From: Actinomycetota bacterium
Lineage (GTDB): Bacteria; Actinomycetota; Actinomycetes; Nanopelagicales; Nanopelagicaceae
Direction: 5' to 3'
Assembly: GCA_009699205.1 (NCBI GenBank)
Contig: WLOP01000004.1
Coordinates: forward strand, 1 to 49,211
DNA length: 49,211 nucleotides
Shown: in pieces, positions 21,009-30,237 of the stretch
Layout of the letters: each line of letters opens with the position of its first letter
How positions within the stretch are numbered: position 1 is the stretch's first letter
Program-made: the position numbers and the translations under genes
The notes under the pieces: generated by a model
What the model saw: the letters and a program-made list of their open reading frames with translations, nothing else
The model's database searches: none
What the model was told of the DNA's origin: nothing

Positions 21009-21571
21009 GCCAGCAACCCCTTCAATTGAAGTGTTGGCTTGGCTGCCATTGCTGCTGCTTCAACTTCAGCAATAACACGCTCACGATTGGGCCCGAGCTT
21101 GGTGTCGTTAATCTGCTGATGCAGTTTCAAAATTGCATCCATCAGCATTTCAGGGCGTGGTGGGCAGCCCGGAAGATAAATATCTACTGGTACTACGTGG
21201 TCAACGCCTTGAACGATTGCATAATTATTAAACATTCCACCAGAAGATGCACACGCACCCATGGCAATTACCCATTTTGGTCCAGCCATTTGATCGTAAA
21301 TCTGGCGCAGTACTGGAGCCATCTTATTTGAGACTCGACCAGCAACAATCATGAGATCTGCTTGACGTGGTGATGCGCGGAAAACTTCCATTCCGAAACG
21401 CGCTAAGTCGTAACGTCCACCACCGGCGGCCATCATTTCAATTGCGCAACAAGCTAAACCAAATGTCGCTGGCCAGAGTGAGTTTTTGCGCATGTACCCA
21501 GCAAGTTTTTCAACGCTAGTTAAAACTATTCCGCTAGGTAACTTTTCCTCTAGACCCACAATTAATCCCAT
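21005..21571 (-). CDS. nuoB: NADH-quinone oxidoreductase subunit B
   Basis: The 188-residue subunit carries cluster N2, the last electron carrier before quinone. Ligands are C41 and C42 (tandem cysteines in [10 protein letters not shown]), C107 (GACASSGG) and C136 (PGCPPRPE). The start [10 protein letters not shown] at 21571 is preferred over 21592, because the upstream ATG lacks a ribosome site and adds only APRRTG. The gene then overlaps nuoA by 10 bp. Confidence 0.95.
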   Translation of the reverse strand: MGLIVGLEEKLPSGIVLTSVEKLAGYMRKNSLWPATFGLACCAIEMMAAGGGRYDLARFGMEVFRASPRQADLMIVAGRVSNKMAPVLRQIYDQMAGPKWVIAMGACASSGGMFNNYAIVQGVDHVVPVDIYLPGCPPRPEMLMDAILKLHQQINDTKLGPNRERVIAEVEAAAMAAKPTLQLKGLLA

Positions 21572-21933
21572 TCCAGTCCGCCGCGGCGCCATACATAGGC
21601 ATACGCAACAAAGACCGTGGAAATAAAGAGCACCATCTCAACCAACCCGAAGACTCCGAGTTTGTCGAATGAAACTGCCCATGGATAAAGGAACACAATT
21701 TCAATATCAAAGATAATAAAGAGCATTGCCGTTAAGAAATATTTAATAGGGAAACGTCCACCTTCAGCAGCTTGCGGACTTGGTTCGATACCGCACTCAT
21801 AGGCTTGAGCTTTAGCTCTGTTGTAACGCTTTGGTCCAGTGATTGCGGCAATCGAAATTGAGATAACAGCAAAGCCAAAACCAATAGCGCCAATAACTAG
21901 AATGGGTACATAAGGATTTGCAACGGCGGTCAT
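21562..21933 (-). CDS. nuoA: NADH-quinone oxidoreductase subunit A
   Basis: This small membrane subunit of 123 residues and three helices opens the 14-gene operon. [21 protein letters not shown] is the loop region (conserved cysteine in YECG), and [20 protein letters not shown] is the conserved second helix. No Shine-Dalgarno is seen. TAGGAT lies nine bases before the ATG, so the operon transcript probably has a leader of only two or three bases. Confidence 0.96.
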   Translation of the reverse strand: MTAVANPYVPILVIGAIGFGFAVISISIAAITGPKRYNRAKAQAYECGIEPSPQAAEGGRFPIKYFLTAMLFIIFDIEIVFLYPWAVSFDKLGVFGLVEMVLFISTVFVAYAYVWRRGGLEWD

Positions 21934-21942
21934 GGTGGTTAA

Positions 21943-21948
21943 ATCCTA
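21943..21948 (-). promoter_or_regulatory. Probable -10 box of the nuo operon
   Basis: TAGGAT (minus strand) fits TANNNT and lies nine bases upstream of the nuoA ATG, within the 42-bp space after menG. Transcription from it would begin about three bases before the start codon. This matches the absence of a ribosome site. It may act alongside read-through from menG. Confidence 0.45.
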
Positions 21949-21975
21949 TGGTCGCGAGCGCAAATGCTCTAACCG

Positions 21976-22668
21976 CTAAGCCTTTATCCCACTGTGAACT
22001 GCGACAACCCCACCCGTCAGGTTCTTCCAGGTCAGCCCTGTCCAGCCCGATTCAGTGGCGATCTGTGCCAAGGCGCCCTGATCTGGCCAACTCTGGATCG
22101 ATTGGGCTAGGTAGATATAGGCATCCGGATTGCTCGAGGTTAATCGGGCGATTTTAGGGAGGGCTTTCATGAGGTAGTTCATGTAGAGGAGGCGAAATGG
22201 GCGCCATGTGGGGTGCGAAAACTCAGCAATGACCAAACGGCCACCACTTTTAGTCACGCGAAGGGCTTCCCCTAGGGCTTTCTTTGGGTCGGAGGTATTT
22301 CGCAGGCCAAAAGAGATAGTGACTACATCAAAGCGTTCTGCCTCAAAGGGGAGATTGAGGGCATCAGCCTTGGTAAATGTCAGCTCTGGATGGCGCGCTC
22401 TGCCAGCGGCGAGCATGCCTTCGGAGAAATCGCTGGCAATGACATCGGCCCCAGCCTTTGCCAAAGGAGCGCTAGATGAACCAGTGCCAGCGGCCAAATC
22501 TAAAATCTTCATCCCTGGCATCGGAGCGATGGCGGCGGTAGTGGATCTGCGCCACGCCTTGGTACGGCCAAGGCTCAGAAGGTCATTAATGAGGTCATAC
22601 CTCTTGGCAACCCCATCAAACATTGCCGCGACTTCATCGGGATCTTTATCAAGGTTGGCGCGGGACAT
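21976..22668 (-). CDS. menG: Demethylmenaquinone methyltransferase
   Basis: The 230-residue SAM-dependent methyltransferase of the UbiE/MenG family adds the last methyl group to menaquinone. KILDLAAGTGSSSAPLA (about 54-70) is the SAM loop. FDVVTISFGLRNTSDPKKAL and GGRLVIAEFSHPTWRPFR are family signatures. With Men enzymes nearby and no ubiquinone genes, the menaquinone role is the natural reading. It lies 42 bp before nuoA on the same strand. In many actinobacteria a geranylgeranyl reductase-like gene (menJ) sits between them; it is absent here. Confidence 0.95.
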   Translation of the reverse strand: MSRANLDKDPDEVAAMFDGVAKRYDLINDLLSLGRTKAWRRSTTAAIAPMPGMKILDLAAGTGSSSAPLAKAGADVIASDFSEGMLAAGRARHPELTFTKADALNLPFEAERFDVVTISFGLRNTSDPKKALGEALRVTKSGGRLVIAEFSHPTWRPFRLLYMNYLMKALPKIARLTSSNPDAYIYLAQSIQSWPDQGALAQIATESGWTGLTWKNLTGGVVAVHSGIKA

Positions 22669-22684
22669 GCCCTTATTCTCGCGC

Positions 22685-22694
22685 AGAGTAGGCT
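22685..22694. promoter_or_regulatory. Overlapping divergent -10 boxes (menG / bioY)
   Basis: TAGGCT on the plus strand (22689-22694) would start the bioY transcript about 30 nt before its ATG, leaving room for the Shine-Dalgarno AAGGAG at 22721-22726. TACTCT on the minus strand (22685-22690) would start menG with a leader of about nine bases. The two hexamers share two bases, so the promoters should exclude each other. Confidence 0.4.
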
Positions 22695-22731
22695 CACCTC
22701 ACAACTCAGAGCCATCCACGAAGGAGTCCCA

Positions 22732-23307
22732 ATGTCGTTATCGTCCATTTCGTTGCGTAGCGCTGTTTTCCCTCGCTCAACTACTGCAGATAAGGCTCTC
22801 CTTGTTGCCGGTGGCTCTGTCTTTATCGCCCTGTTAGCTCAAATCGCGCTACCGATTCCAGGATCTCCCGTGCCTGTGACAGGACAAACTTTGGGGGTTC
22901 TCTTAATCGGCACAAGTTACGGCGCAAGCCTTGGTCTCACAACAATTCTGACCTATCTCCTCGCTGGAATCCTTGGCGCTCCCATCTTTGCAAGCGCTGG
23001 ACATGGGTTGTCGCACGTAACGGGCGCAACTGGCGGATACCTTTTCGGAATGGTCGTAGCTGCATTCATTATTGGAAAACTTGCTGGACGTAAATGGGAT
23101 CAACGATTACAAACATCATTATTTACGATGCTCTTAGGTAATGTAATTATTTTCTCATTTGGACTTCTTTGGTTGCATGCCTTTACTGACAAGAGCTGGG
23201 CTTGGACATTAGCTAACGGTTTCACTCCATTTATCATCGGTGAAATCCTCAAAATTGCGATAGCCGGAACTTCTTTACCACTTGTCTGGCGATATGTTCA
23301 GAAATAA
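22732..23307 (+). CDS. bioY: Biotin transporter BioY
   Basis: The 191-residue membrane protein is the substrate-binding S component of an energy-coupling-factor transporter for biotin. VPVTGQTLGVLLIGTSYG is the BioY signature, and about six hydrophobic helices follow. No ECF ATPase (BioM) or T component (BioN) is next to it, so it uses a shared ECF module encoded elsewhere or works alone. AAGGAG precedes the ATG by five bases. A lone bioY suggests that the cell imports biotin. Confidence 0.93.
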   Translation: MSLSSISLRSAVFPRSTTADKALLVAGGSVFIALLAQIALPIPGSPVPVTGQTLGVLLIGTSYGASLGLTTILTYLLAGILGAPIFASAGHGLSHVTGATGGYLFGMVVAAFIIGKLAGRKWDQRLQTSLFTMLLGNVIIFSFGLLWLHAFTDKSWAWTLANGFTPFIIGEILKIAIAGTSLPLVWRYVQK

Positions 23308-23316
23308 ATTAAATCA

Positions 23317-24546
23317 ATGTCCCCTTTAATTTCTGTAACTACCGCGCGCCTTGGTGATCATCTGCCGCTATTGGATTTATTGCCGGATGCAGAGCCGCTC
23401 TCTTGGGTGCGCAATGGCGAAGGTTTGGTTGGCTGGGGAGTTCATGCCACGACCACAATCTCAGGGGCAAATCGTTTTCGAGAAGCCCGCGCTTGGTGGC
23501 ATCAACAACTTGAAGCTTTCGCAATTACAGATTCCGTTCACTCAACCGGGACGGGGCCAATCCTCTTTTCATCTTTCTCATTTTCTCCTGAAGAAGATTC
23601 GGTGCTTGTCATACCTAAAGTCGTTGTTGGAACGCGTGGTAGTAATTCTTGGATTACGTGGATTGGCGAAGAAGCACAGCCAAATCTTCTGGGACACATT
23701 GAATCACTGACTTCTCCACAGTATTCCTGGCGAGATGGCACGATCAGCGCGCCAGAATGGCAAAGTAAAGTAGCCGAAGCGATCACTGCAATTGGCGCTG
23801 GAGAAATCGAGAAAGTAGTGCTGGCTAGGGATTTAGTGGCCTCAGCCGCTTCTGCGATTGACCCTCGTTTAATTCTTAGAAATCTTTCTGCTAATTATCC
23901 CTCGACCTGGACTTTTGCTGTTGATGGCTTGGTCGGGGCAACCCCCGAACTATTACTTCGCCTTAACCGAGGAATGGTCACATCACGTGTTCTAGCCGGA
24001 ACAATTCGTAGAACAGGTGATGATGAAAAGGATTTGGCTCTTGCTGCATCCCTTGCACGCTCATCAAAAGATTTAGAAGAGCATGATTTTGCGGTGCGAT
24101 CAGTCGCTGACTCTCTCGCTACTTTCTGTCCATCGACCAACGTCCCAGATTCTCCATTCGTTCTGCATTTAGCCAACGTCATGCATCTAGCGACTGATGT
24201 CACTGGAGCTGTTGCAGATACACCGCAACGTATTGATGTATTTTCAATTCTTGAAAAGCTGCACCCGTCTGCCGCGGTCTGCGGTACGCCTACCGAAAGT
24301 GCCGCAAAGGTAATCGCGCGCCTCGAGGGAATGTCTCGCCAGAGATATGCCGGACCTGTCGGGTGGATTGATGCAAAAGGTGATGGCGAGCTTGGTATCG
24401 CGCTTCGCTGCGGACAGATAGAAAAAAATGAAATTCGGCTCTTCGCTGGATGCGGGATAGTTTCAGGATCAATTCCTGAAAGAGAGTTCGCTGAAAGTCA
24501 GGTTAAATTCTTGCCTATGGAAAGTGCTCTACAAGAGAGCAGTTAA
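23317..24546 (+). CDS. menF: Isochorismate synthase
   Basis: The 409-residue chorismate-binding enzyme makes isochorismate, the first step of menaquinone synthesis. The C-terminal catalytic domain begins near 150 with EIEKVVLARDL, whose lysine is the likely general base. HPSAAVCGTPTESA and RYAGPVGWIDAKGDGELGIALRC follow. The other men genes nearby argue for MenF rather than a siderophore EntC. No ribosome site is seen. TAAATT, overlapping the bioY stop, lies exactly six bases before the ATG and may be a leaderless promoter. The 3' end overlaps menD by 18 bp. Confidence 0.93.
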   Translation: MSPLISVTTARLGDHLPLLDLLPDAEPLSWVRNGEGLVGWGVHATTTISGANRFREARAWWHQQLEAFAITDSVHSTGTGPILFSSFSFSPEEDSVLVIPKVVVGTRGSNSWITWIGEEAQPNLLGHIESLTSPQYSWRDGTISAPEWQSKVAEAITAIGAGEIEKVVLARDLVASAASAIDPRLILRNLSANYPSTWTFAVDGLVGATPELLLRLNRGMVTSRVLAGTIRRTGDDEKDLALAASLARSSKDLEEHDFAVRSVADSLATFCPSTNVPDSPFVLHLANVMHLATDVTGAVADTPQRIDVFSILEKLHPSAAVCGTPTESAAKVIARLEGMSRQRYAGPVGWIDAKGDGELGIALRCGQIEKNEIRLFAGCGIVSGSIPEREFAESQVKFLPMESALQESS

Positions 24547-26100
24547 AACTTTCTTTAAGATTTGTGCATTCTTCTCTCTGCTAGGAACTTCGATCACAAC
24601 AACTGATAAACCTTTAACTGGCGCGTCTATAACTTCTTTCAGTTCTTCCAAATTTTTTACCGTGGTTGCAGATATTCCAAATGAAGTCGCGATAGATTCA
24701 AGATTGCGACCATGTGGTGTCCCAAAAATCTTCTCAAAACCTTCTACTCCGCTTTGGGGAAGTGTCGAGAAAATTCCGCCTCCATCGTTGTTAATGACCA
24801 GGATTCGTAAGTTCGTTTTTGGAGCGCCGAGTAACCCTGTGATGTCATGCAGAAAGGAGAGATCGCCCAACACGGCAGTGGTGGTTTTACGTGAAAGGGA
24901 TACTCCTAGTGCTGAAGAAATATTGCCGTCGATGCCTGCAAGGCCACGGTTAGCAAAAACTTCAACTCCACTACGAGGTGAAGCAAAACCTTCGATATCT
25001 CTTATTGGTCGTGATGACGAGATAAAGAGCGCCGAGCCCTCGGGAAGAGATGACGCAATTTCGCGAGCGATATTCTCTTCAGACCATTTAGGTAGCGACG
25101 ATATTGCAGAAAGACTCCGCGAGCTCGCTGCCTTCCACTGCCCTAACCATTGATCATCAGGTGAAAATTCTTTCTTAACTATCGGCAAGGTTTGAAAAAT
25201 CTGATCAGCACTTCTTTTCATATCAACGTTGGATGTGCGCGGATCTATAACAATTTCAAGTTTGGCTGACCGGATAAGCGCATTCGTAGATCGCGAGAGA
25301 GTTGTTCGTCCTACAACTATTGCTACCTGTGGCTGCAAACTTTCGCGGGTACTTTCAGAGGAAAGAAAGAGCGAGGCATGAGCGATGGAGTGAGAGAAGG
25401 AGAGCGGATCTTCAGCAATCAGCGGCCAACCGATTTCTTTAGCAAGGGTATCAATCTCTGCAACCGAGAACCCACCTCGATCATGTCCAACAACAATTAC
25501 TCCGCGGGGTTGTGTGAGATGAAGTTCCTCAGGTAATTGTTCTCGCTGGGATTTCCATTTCCCTGCTTTAACTCCTTTAAGCCATTTTTCTGAGTCATCA
25601 GGTAGGAGCGGTTCATCAAATTGAATATTCAGATGTACGGGTCCGCTCTGTAATCCATTGAAAGCGCGAGTTAACTTAATATCTGGATCAGAAATATCAG
25701 CTTCGTAAACGATTGTGCTGGTAAAAATACCAGCCTGCAAAGTTGTTTGATTTGCACCTGTCTCGCGTAATTTCTCGGGGCGATCGGCACTAATAGCCAA
25801 TATGGGAATCTGCGAATGGTAAGCCTCAAGAATTGCAGGATGATAATTTGCTACCGCAGTTCCACTTGTACAAACTAAGGCCACCGGACGCTCTGTAGCT
25901 TTAGCGATTCCTAGTGCAAAAAACCCTGCAGTGCGCTCGTCAATGCGTATATGAAGGGTAAGTAAGCCAGCTTCTTCCGCTGCAAAGAGCGCGATTGATA
26001 AGGGTGCATTACGAGATCCGGGCGATAGGACAACATCGGTAACTCCACCTTCAATGAGTTCGCGAGTGAGCGTACGAGCAAGTGTTGTTGAGGTATTCAC
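24529..26100 (-). CDS. menD: SEPHCHC synthase
   Basis: The 523-residue thiamine-diphosphate enzyme joins isochorismate and 2-oxoglutarate. DVVLSPGSRNAPLSIAL (near 25-41) is the family N-terminus, followed by the glutamate-containing helix region. The C-terminal cofactor motif is GDLSFLHDITGLLGA through NNDGGGIFSTLPQ. The start is GTG at 26100, forming a GTGA overlap with the menC stop and preceded by GGTGGAG. The ATG-initiated frame at 26148 would lie inside menC. The gene ends inside menF on the opposite strand. Confidence 0.94.
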   Translation of the reverse strand: MNTSTTLARTLTRELIEGGVTDVVLSPGSRNAPLSIALFAAEEAGLLTLHIRIDERTAGFFALGIAKATERPVALVCTSGTAVANYHPAILEAYHSQIPILAISADRPEKLRETGANQTTLQAGIFTSTIVYEADISDPDIKLTRAFNGLQSGPVHLNIQFDEPLLPDDSEKWLKGVKAGKWKSQREQLPEELHLTQPRGVIVVGHDRGGFSVAEIDTLAKEIGWPLIAEDPLSFSHSIAHASLFLSSESTRESLQPQVAIVVGRTTLSRSTNALIRSAKLEIVIDPRTSNVDMKRSADQIFQTLPIVKKEFSPDDQWLGQWKAASSRSLSAISSLPKWSEENIAREIASSLPEGSALFISSSRPIRDIEGFASPRSGVEVFANRGLAGIDGNISSALGVSLSRKTTTAVLGDLSFLHDITGLLGAPKTNLRILVINNDGGGIFSTLPQSGVEGFEKIFGTPHGRNLESIATSFGISATTVKNLEELKEVIDAPVKGLSVVVIEVPSREKNAQILKKVLTALL

Positions 26101-27083
26101 CAACTCCACCCTTCTACGGCAATCCACTCTTGCGCTCCAGCAACCCAAGTATTGCGTATTCGTTCACGCCACCAAGCCAATCTTTCTGCAGGGACTGCAT
26201 ATGTTGCAATAGCTAATGGGTTAGGTCTAACGGCAGTCAATTCAATAGAACCACCAGAAATTGGCAAAGATCCAATATCGTTCTGAAGGAGTGCGCCTGT
26301 TGCGAGTCCACAAGGAAAATTCAATTGAGGTAAAACTGAAGCTAACCGCAATCCGCGAGAAATTCCAACGGCAGATTCAAGTGCGCTTGAGACAACTGTA
26401 GGTAATTTATGTAAGTCAGCAATTTCTAGCGAGCGCTTGATGCCACCAAGCGGCGCCACTTTCAACATCAATATGTCGATAGCACCACCCAGGTCTAGGG
26501 CTAAAGGTGTTGCGCTTTTACGTATTACTTCATCACCGGCGATAAGAACTTCACCGTTAAGTTTGGTGTGAAGTTCGCGAAGTTCGGCAAGCGTCGCACA
26601 AGGTTGTTCAACATATTGGATTGGACCTAGCGCAGAAATCTTCTTAATGACCTCTAACGCCTCATTAACTTTCCAATGTCCGTTAACATCCAATCGAATC
26701 GCCGCATCTGGTAAAACCTTTCGCGTATATGCAATGCGAGCCATATCTTCTTCAAGGTTATTTCCGACTTTAATTTTGACAGCCGTTGCTCCTGGATACC
26801 AAGAAAGTACTTCACTAATTGCTCTTTCACCATCAATCGCTGGCAAGGTAGCGTTAATCGCAATTTGGGAGCGAATGGGTTGTGGTGGAGCGACAGTCGC
26901 TGCTTCAATGGCGCTGACCAACCATGGCACGCATTCACTAGGGGCGTATTCCAAGAAGGGAGAAAATTCTCCCCATCCTGCAGGGCCCTCAAAAAGTGCA
27001 ATCTCCCGTGAAGTTACAGATCGAAAGTCCGTCTTTGTTGGAAGTTCGATGACACGCAAAGATTCAAGAATTGAATCCAACAT
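26097..27083 (-). CDS. menC: o-Succinylbenzoate synthase
   Basis: The 328-residue enolase-superfamily enzyme dehydrates SHCHC to o-succinylbenzoate. The catalytic lysine is in AVKIKVG. Metal ligands are seen in RLDVNGHW, YVEQPC and IAGDE, and the second lysine in LKVAPLGG. The start follows the menB stop directly (TAAATG), so the two genes are translationally linked. It is somewhat divergent at the N-terminus, but the active-site set is complete. Confidence 0.93.
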   Translation of the reverse strand: MLDSILESLRVIELPTKTDFRSVTSREIALFEGPAGWGEFSPFLEYAPSECVPWLVSAIEAATVAPPQPIRSQIAINATLPAIDGERAISEVLSWYPGATAVKIKVGNNLEEDMARIAYTRKVLPDAAIRLDVNGHWKVNEALEVIKKISALGPIQYVEQPCATLAELRELHTKLNGEVLIAGDEVIRKSATPLALDLGGAIDILMLKVAPLGGIKRSLEIADLHKLPTVVSSALESAVGISRGLRLASVLPQLNFPCGLATGALLQNDIGSLPISGGSIELTAVRPNPLAIATYAVPAERLAWWRERIRNTWVAGAQEWIAVEGWSW

Positions 27084-27962
27084 TTATGGACGCCTTGGGA
27101 ATTTTCCAAAATCTGGTGGTCGCTTCTCTTTATATGCATCGCGTCCTTCTTGACCTTCTTCGGTCATGTAGAAAAGAAGAGTTGCATCCCCCGCGAGTTG
27201 CGCAACGCCAGCAAGTCCATCATCTGCAGCGTTCAAGCTTGCTTTTAGCAAACGTAGCGCCATCCCAGAATTACGTAACATCTCACGACACCAAGAAACT
27301 GTCTCGGCTTCCAATTCAGAAAGTGGAACAACGGTATTTACAAGACCCATATCGAGAGCTTCTTGAGCGTTGTACTCGCGAGTTAAAAACCAAATCTCTC
27401 TTGCTTTCTTCTGTCCCACATGTGCAGCTAAGAGTCCTGCGCCATAGCCACCATCGAAGGAGCCAACCATTGGTCCTGTCTGACCAAACTTTGCATTCTC
27501 TGCGGCAATCGTTAGATCGCAGACAACATGTAGAACATGTCCTCCGCCTACTGCCCAGCCAGCAACCATTGCAACAACTGGCTTAGGTGTTCGGCGAATT
27601 TGTACCTGTAAATCGAGAACGTTGAGACGACCGATTCCTTTTTTCGCTAAAGAATCATCGCCGAGGTATCCGTCATCGCCACGTACGTGAATATCTCCAC
27701 CAGAACAGAAAGCTTCTGTGCCAGCGCCGGTAAGAATTATGACGCCGACGCTTTCATCATCGCGCGCTAATGAAAAGGCGCTCTGCAATTCGATGATTGT
27801 TTGCGGGCGAAACGCGTTACGGCGCTCTGGACGATTGATGGTGATCTTGGCTATTCCTTCGGCCACCTCAAAAATGACGTCAGAAAAATTCTCGCTACCA
27901 GCTGATTTTTCCCACGACGGGATGGCGCGACTGCCGAACTCACGCTTGATTGGCTTGCTCAC
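27084..27962 (-). CDS. menB: 1,4-Dihydroxy-2-naphthoyl-CoA synthase
   Basis: The 292-residue crotonase-fold enzyme closes the naphthoquinone ring. [13 protein letters not shown] is the flexible loop typical of Men[22 protein letters not shown] is the oxyanion-hole region, and [15 protein letters not shown] carries active-site residues. The C-terminus ends [12 protein letters not shown], as in other MenB proteins. The start is GTG (27962) with AGGAGG four bases upstream. It heads the menB-menC-menD operon. Confidence 0.96.
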   Translation of the reverse strand: MSKPIKREFGSRAIPSWEKSAGSENFSDVIFEVAEGIAKITINRPERRNAFRPQTIIELQSAFSLARDDESVGVIILTGAGTEAFCSGGDIHVRGDDGYLGDDSLAKKGIGRLNVLDLQVQIRRTPKPVVAMVAGWAVGGGHVLHVVCDLTIAAENAKFGQTGPMVGSFDGGYGAGLLAAHVGQKKAREIWFLTREYNAQEALDMGLVNTVVPLSELEAETVSWCREMLRNSGMALRLLKASLNAADDGLAGVAQLAGDATLLFYMTEEGQEGRDAYKEKRPPDFGKFPRRP

Positions 27963-27988
27963 ATTTCCTCCTGCACGGTTACGAGCAC

Positions 27989-27995
27989 TAGCCTA
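27989..27995. promoter_or_regulatory. Bidirectional -10 element (menB / menE)
   Basis: The seven bases TAGCCTA contain TAGCCT on the plus strand (27989-27994) and TAGGCT on the minus strand (27990-27995). The plus-strand promoter would start menE almost at its initiation codon. The minus-strand one would give menB a leader of about 21 nt that includes AGGAGG. One near-palindromic hexamer may therefore serve both halves of the menaquinone cluster. Confidence 0.45.
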
Positions 27996-28003
27996 CGGTG
28001 GCA

Positions 28004-29098
28004 ATGGATAAGTCGTCACAACGAGAACTGCGGACCCTAGGCGCAGCCTGCTCAATTTCAGAGCTGATGCTTGATTTGGCAAAGGCTTTAGCGGGAAATG
28101 GCCCAGCTTTGGGCTTTGGAGAGATTGCATCTACTTCGGTGCCAGAGCGCATCGCAGTAGTTATCGGCACCAGTGGCTCTACCGGAAAACCTAAAGAGGT
28201 CGCTTTAGGAGCGCCTGCATTGATCGCATCCGCGCGGGCTTCGAACAATTTCCTTGGCGCAAAATTTGGAGAAGTCTGGTCGCTACTTCTCCCTCTTACT
28301 CATATTGCGGCAGTGAATGTATTGGTGCGTTGCCTTGAATTAGGAACAACACCCGTTGATTTGCGACAGTCCCATTATTTTCGCAAAGTAGATTTCACGG
28401 CAATTGTTCCGACGCAACTATTTCGCGCACTTAATGGTGACGATGCGCTACTTGAGCATCTACGCAATTGCCAGAAAGTTCTTGTAGGCGGGGCGGCACT
28501 TCCAGATGCAATTCGTACGCGTGCAATCGAATCTGGAATCAACGTCGTCTCTACTTATGGAATGACCGAAACTTCTGGAGGATGTGTTTACGACGGTAGC
28601 CCTCTTGAAGGCGTAACAGCGGAAATTGACTCTAACGGGATTATCAAAATATTCGGAAGCACCAACGCATCGACTTATCTCAATAACCCACAGGAATGGG
28701 AAAGTTCAAATATTGATGGATGGTTTATCACAGATGATCGTGGAAAATTTGTTGATGGAAAACTCGTTGTTGAAGGTCGTGTCGACGATGTAATTGTAAG
28801 TGGCGGCAAGAAGCTCTCACTTAGCGCTGTCGAAGTCGCTCTCAGTGCAGGGTTTCCGCAGATTGAATGTGCAGCATTTGCGCTCGATGATGCGGAGTGG
28901 GGGTCTGCACTCCATCTTGCCATCGCATCAAACCATGAAGTTGATCGACTTGGAATTTCTCATTACTTAGCTGCAGCTCTAGGAGATGTTGCAAAACCGA
29001 AAGGTTTCCTTATGCTTCCTTCATTACCTACATTCGGTGTAGGAAAAATCGATCGTAAGGCGCTAGTTCAACTAGCTCTACATGAAAGGCAGAGTTAA
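28004..29098 (+). CDS. menE: o-Succinylbenzoate-CoA ligase
   Basis: The 364-residue adenylate-forming enzyme activates o-succinylbenzoate with ATP and CoA. AVVIGTSGSTGKPKEV is the P-loop, STYGMTETSGGCVYDG the adenylate-binding motif, and GWFITDDRG plus VEGRVDDVIVSGGKK mark the hinge and C-terminal domain. GVGKIDRKAL holds the catalytic lysine. It is shorter than the usual 400-500 residues because the N-terminal part is reduced, as in other actinobacterial MenE. ATG at 28004 is chosen; GTG at 27998 is possible. Confidence 0.93.
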   Translation: MDKSSQRELRTLGAACSISELMLDLAKALAGNGPALGFGEIASTSVPERIAVVIGTSGSTGKPKEVALGAPALIASARASNNFLGAKFGEVWSLLLPLTHIAAVNVLVRCLELGTTPVDLRQSHYFRKVDFTAIVPTQLFRALNGDDALLEHLRNCQKVLVGGAALPDAIRTRAIESGINVVSTYGMTETSGGCVYDGSPLEGVTAEIDSNGIIKIFGSTNASTYLNNPQEWESSNIDGWFITDDRGKFVDGKLVVEGRVDDVIVSGGKKLSLSAVEVALSAGFPQIECAAFALDDAEWGSALHLAIASNHEVDRLGISHYLAAALGDVAKPKGFLMLPSLPTFGVGKIDRKALVQLALHERQS

Positions 29099-29955
29099 TG
29101 GCTAGCGCAAAGCTTTGGGTGCAAGGTGCGCGCCCACGAACTCTCCCAGCAGCAGTTGCGCCAGTACTTGTCGCAACTGCTCTTGCCAAAAGTAACGCCA
29201 ATATTGCGCATGCGCTCTTGGCCTTAGTCGTAAGCCTGGCTTTGCAGATTGGCGTTAACTACGCCAACGACTATTCCGATGGGATACGCGGCAGCGACGC
29301 AGATCGTGTCGGCCCCACTCGTTTAGTAGGCAGCGGATTGGCGAGCGCGCAAGCCGTTAAGAATGCGGCTCTTATCTCTTTCCTCGTGGCTGCAATTGCT
29401 GGACTCCTTCTAGCAATTCTTACCGCTTGGTGGCTAGTGATTGTTGGAGTGATTTCAATCTTTGCCGCATGGGCCTATACCGGCGGCAAGAAACCGTACG
29501 GGTATAGCGGATATGGTGAAATCTCCGTCTTTATTTTCTTCGGCGTTGTTGCAACTGTGGGCTCTTACTACGTGCAAACCGAAATCTTCACTCTTAAGAG
29601 TTTTATCGTCTCGATCCCCGTCGGAGCCATTGCTTGCGCACTCCTTGCAATTAATAATATTCGTGACCGAGCTAAGGATGCTCTCGTTGGTAAGCACACC
29701 CTTGCAGTTCGTTTAGGTGAGGGCGGAAGTCGTAACTTCTACATCGCCTTACTTGCGAGCGCTCATGTTGCAGCGCTCATGATCTTCTCGCCTTGGGCAA
29801 TTCTTACTCTTGCACTAACGCCCTTAACTTTTTCGCTCATGAAGCGTGTAAAGAGCGGGGTCGAAGGCCTTGCCCTCATCCCCGTCCTTGCCAAGACCGG
29901 TGAGTTGCAGCTTCTCTTTGCGGCCCTGTTAGCAATCGCTCTCTGGCTCTCATAA
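29098..29955 (+). CDS. menA: 1,4-Dihydroxy-2-naphthoate polyprenyltransferase
   Basis: The 285-residue UbiA-family membrane enzyme attaches the polyprenyl chain to dihydroxynaphthoate. [17 protein letters not shown] (near 57-73) and [16 protein letters not shown] are the two aspartate-rich, magnesium-binding loops. About eight or nine hydrophobic helices are seen. The ATG overlaps the menE stop (TAATG). Its prenyl donor probably comes from the synthase at 5944. Confidence 0.95.
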   Translation: MASAKLWVQGARPRTLPAAVAPVLVATALAKSNANIAHALLALVVSLALQIGVNYANDYSDGIRGSDADRVGPTRLVGSGLASAQAVKNAALISFLVAAIAGLLLAILTAWWLVIVGVISIFAAWAYTGGKKPYGYSGYGEISVFIFFGVVATVGSYYVQTEIFTLKSFIVSIPVGAIACALLAINNIRDRAKDALVGKHTLAVRLGEGGSRNFYIALLASAHVAALMIFSPWAILTLALTPLTFSLMKRVKSGVEGLALIPVLAKTGELQLLFAALLAIALWLS

Positions 29956-29961
29956 GCAAGG

Positions 29962-29967
29962 TAGGCT
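29962..29967 (+). promoter_or_regulatory. Leaderless-type promoter -10 (TAGGCT)
   Basis: TAGGCT ends six bases before the ATG at 29974, and no Shine-Dalgarno is present. This is the spacing expected when transcription begins at the start codon. Confidence 0.5.
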
Positions 29968-29973
29968 CGCACC

Positions 29974-30228
29974 ATGATTCGTTACCTGCCAGTTGTTTTG
30001 GCATTTGCATTTGCTATCTATTCACTCGTTGATTGCGCTAAAGCCGATCAATCAGAAATTAGAAATCTTCCCAAGTGGGCATGGATCTTATTAATTGTTG
30101 TTATCGGAACTCTCGGAGCAATCGCTTACTGGATCGCAGGTCGCCCTCGTCGCCCTCGTCCAAACCCTGGACCTCATCGCAGAATTCTTCCTCCCGATGA
30201 CGATCCAGATTTTCTTCGCACTATATAG
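29974..30228 (+). CDS. Small PLDc_N-domain membrane protein
   Basis: The 84-residue protein has two membrane segments (about 4-20 and 37-55) separated by DCAKADQSEIRNLPKWAW. This is the pattern of the phospholipase D-nuclease N-terminal (PLDc_N) domain; proteins made of this domain alone are common in actinobacteria. The C-terminal tail is rich in Arg and Pro and then acidic. No catalytic HKD motif is present. Its function is unknown. It ends ten bases from the convergent ccsB gene. Confidence 0.85.
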   Translation: MIRYLPVVLAFAFAIYSLVDCAKADQSEIRNLPKWAWILLIVVIGTLGAIAYWIAGRPRRPRPNPGPHRRILPPDDDPDFLRTI

Positions 30229-30237
30229 AGGGTAAAA

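Noticed and set aside
22208-22837. 209-codon plus-strand reading frame across menG and the start of bioY
   Set aside because: It is antisense to menG and out of frame with bioY, both well supported; its translation has no recognisable features.
24524-25153. 209-codon plus-strand reading frame inside menD
   Set aside because: It lies antisense to a clear menD, and its translation is Ser/Pro/Arg-rich without any domain; it is a shadow frame.
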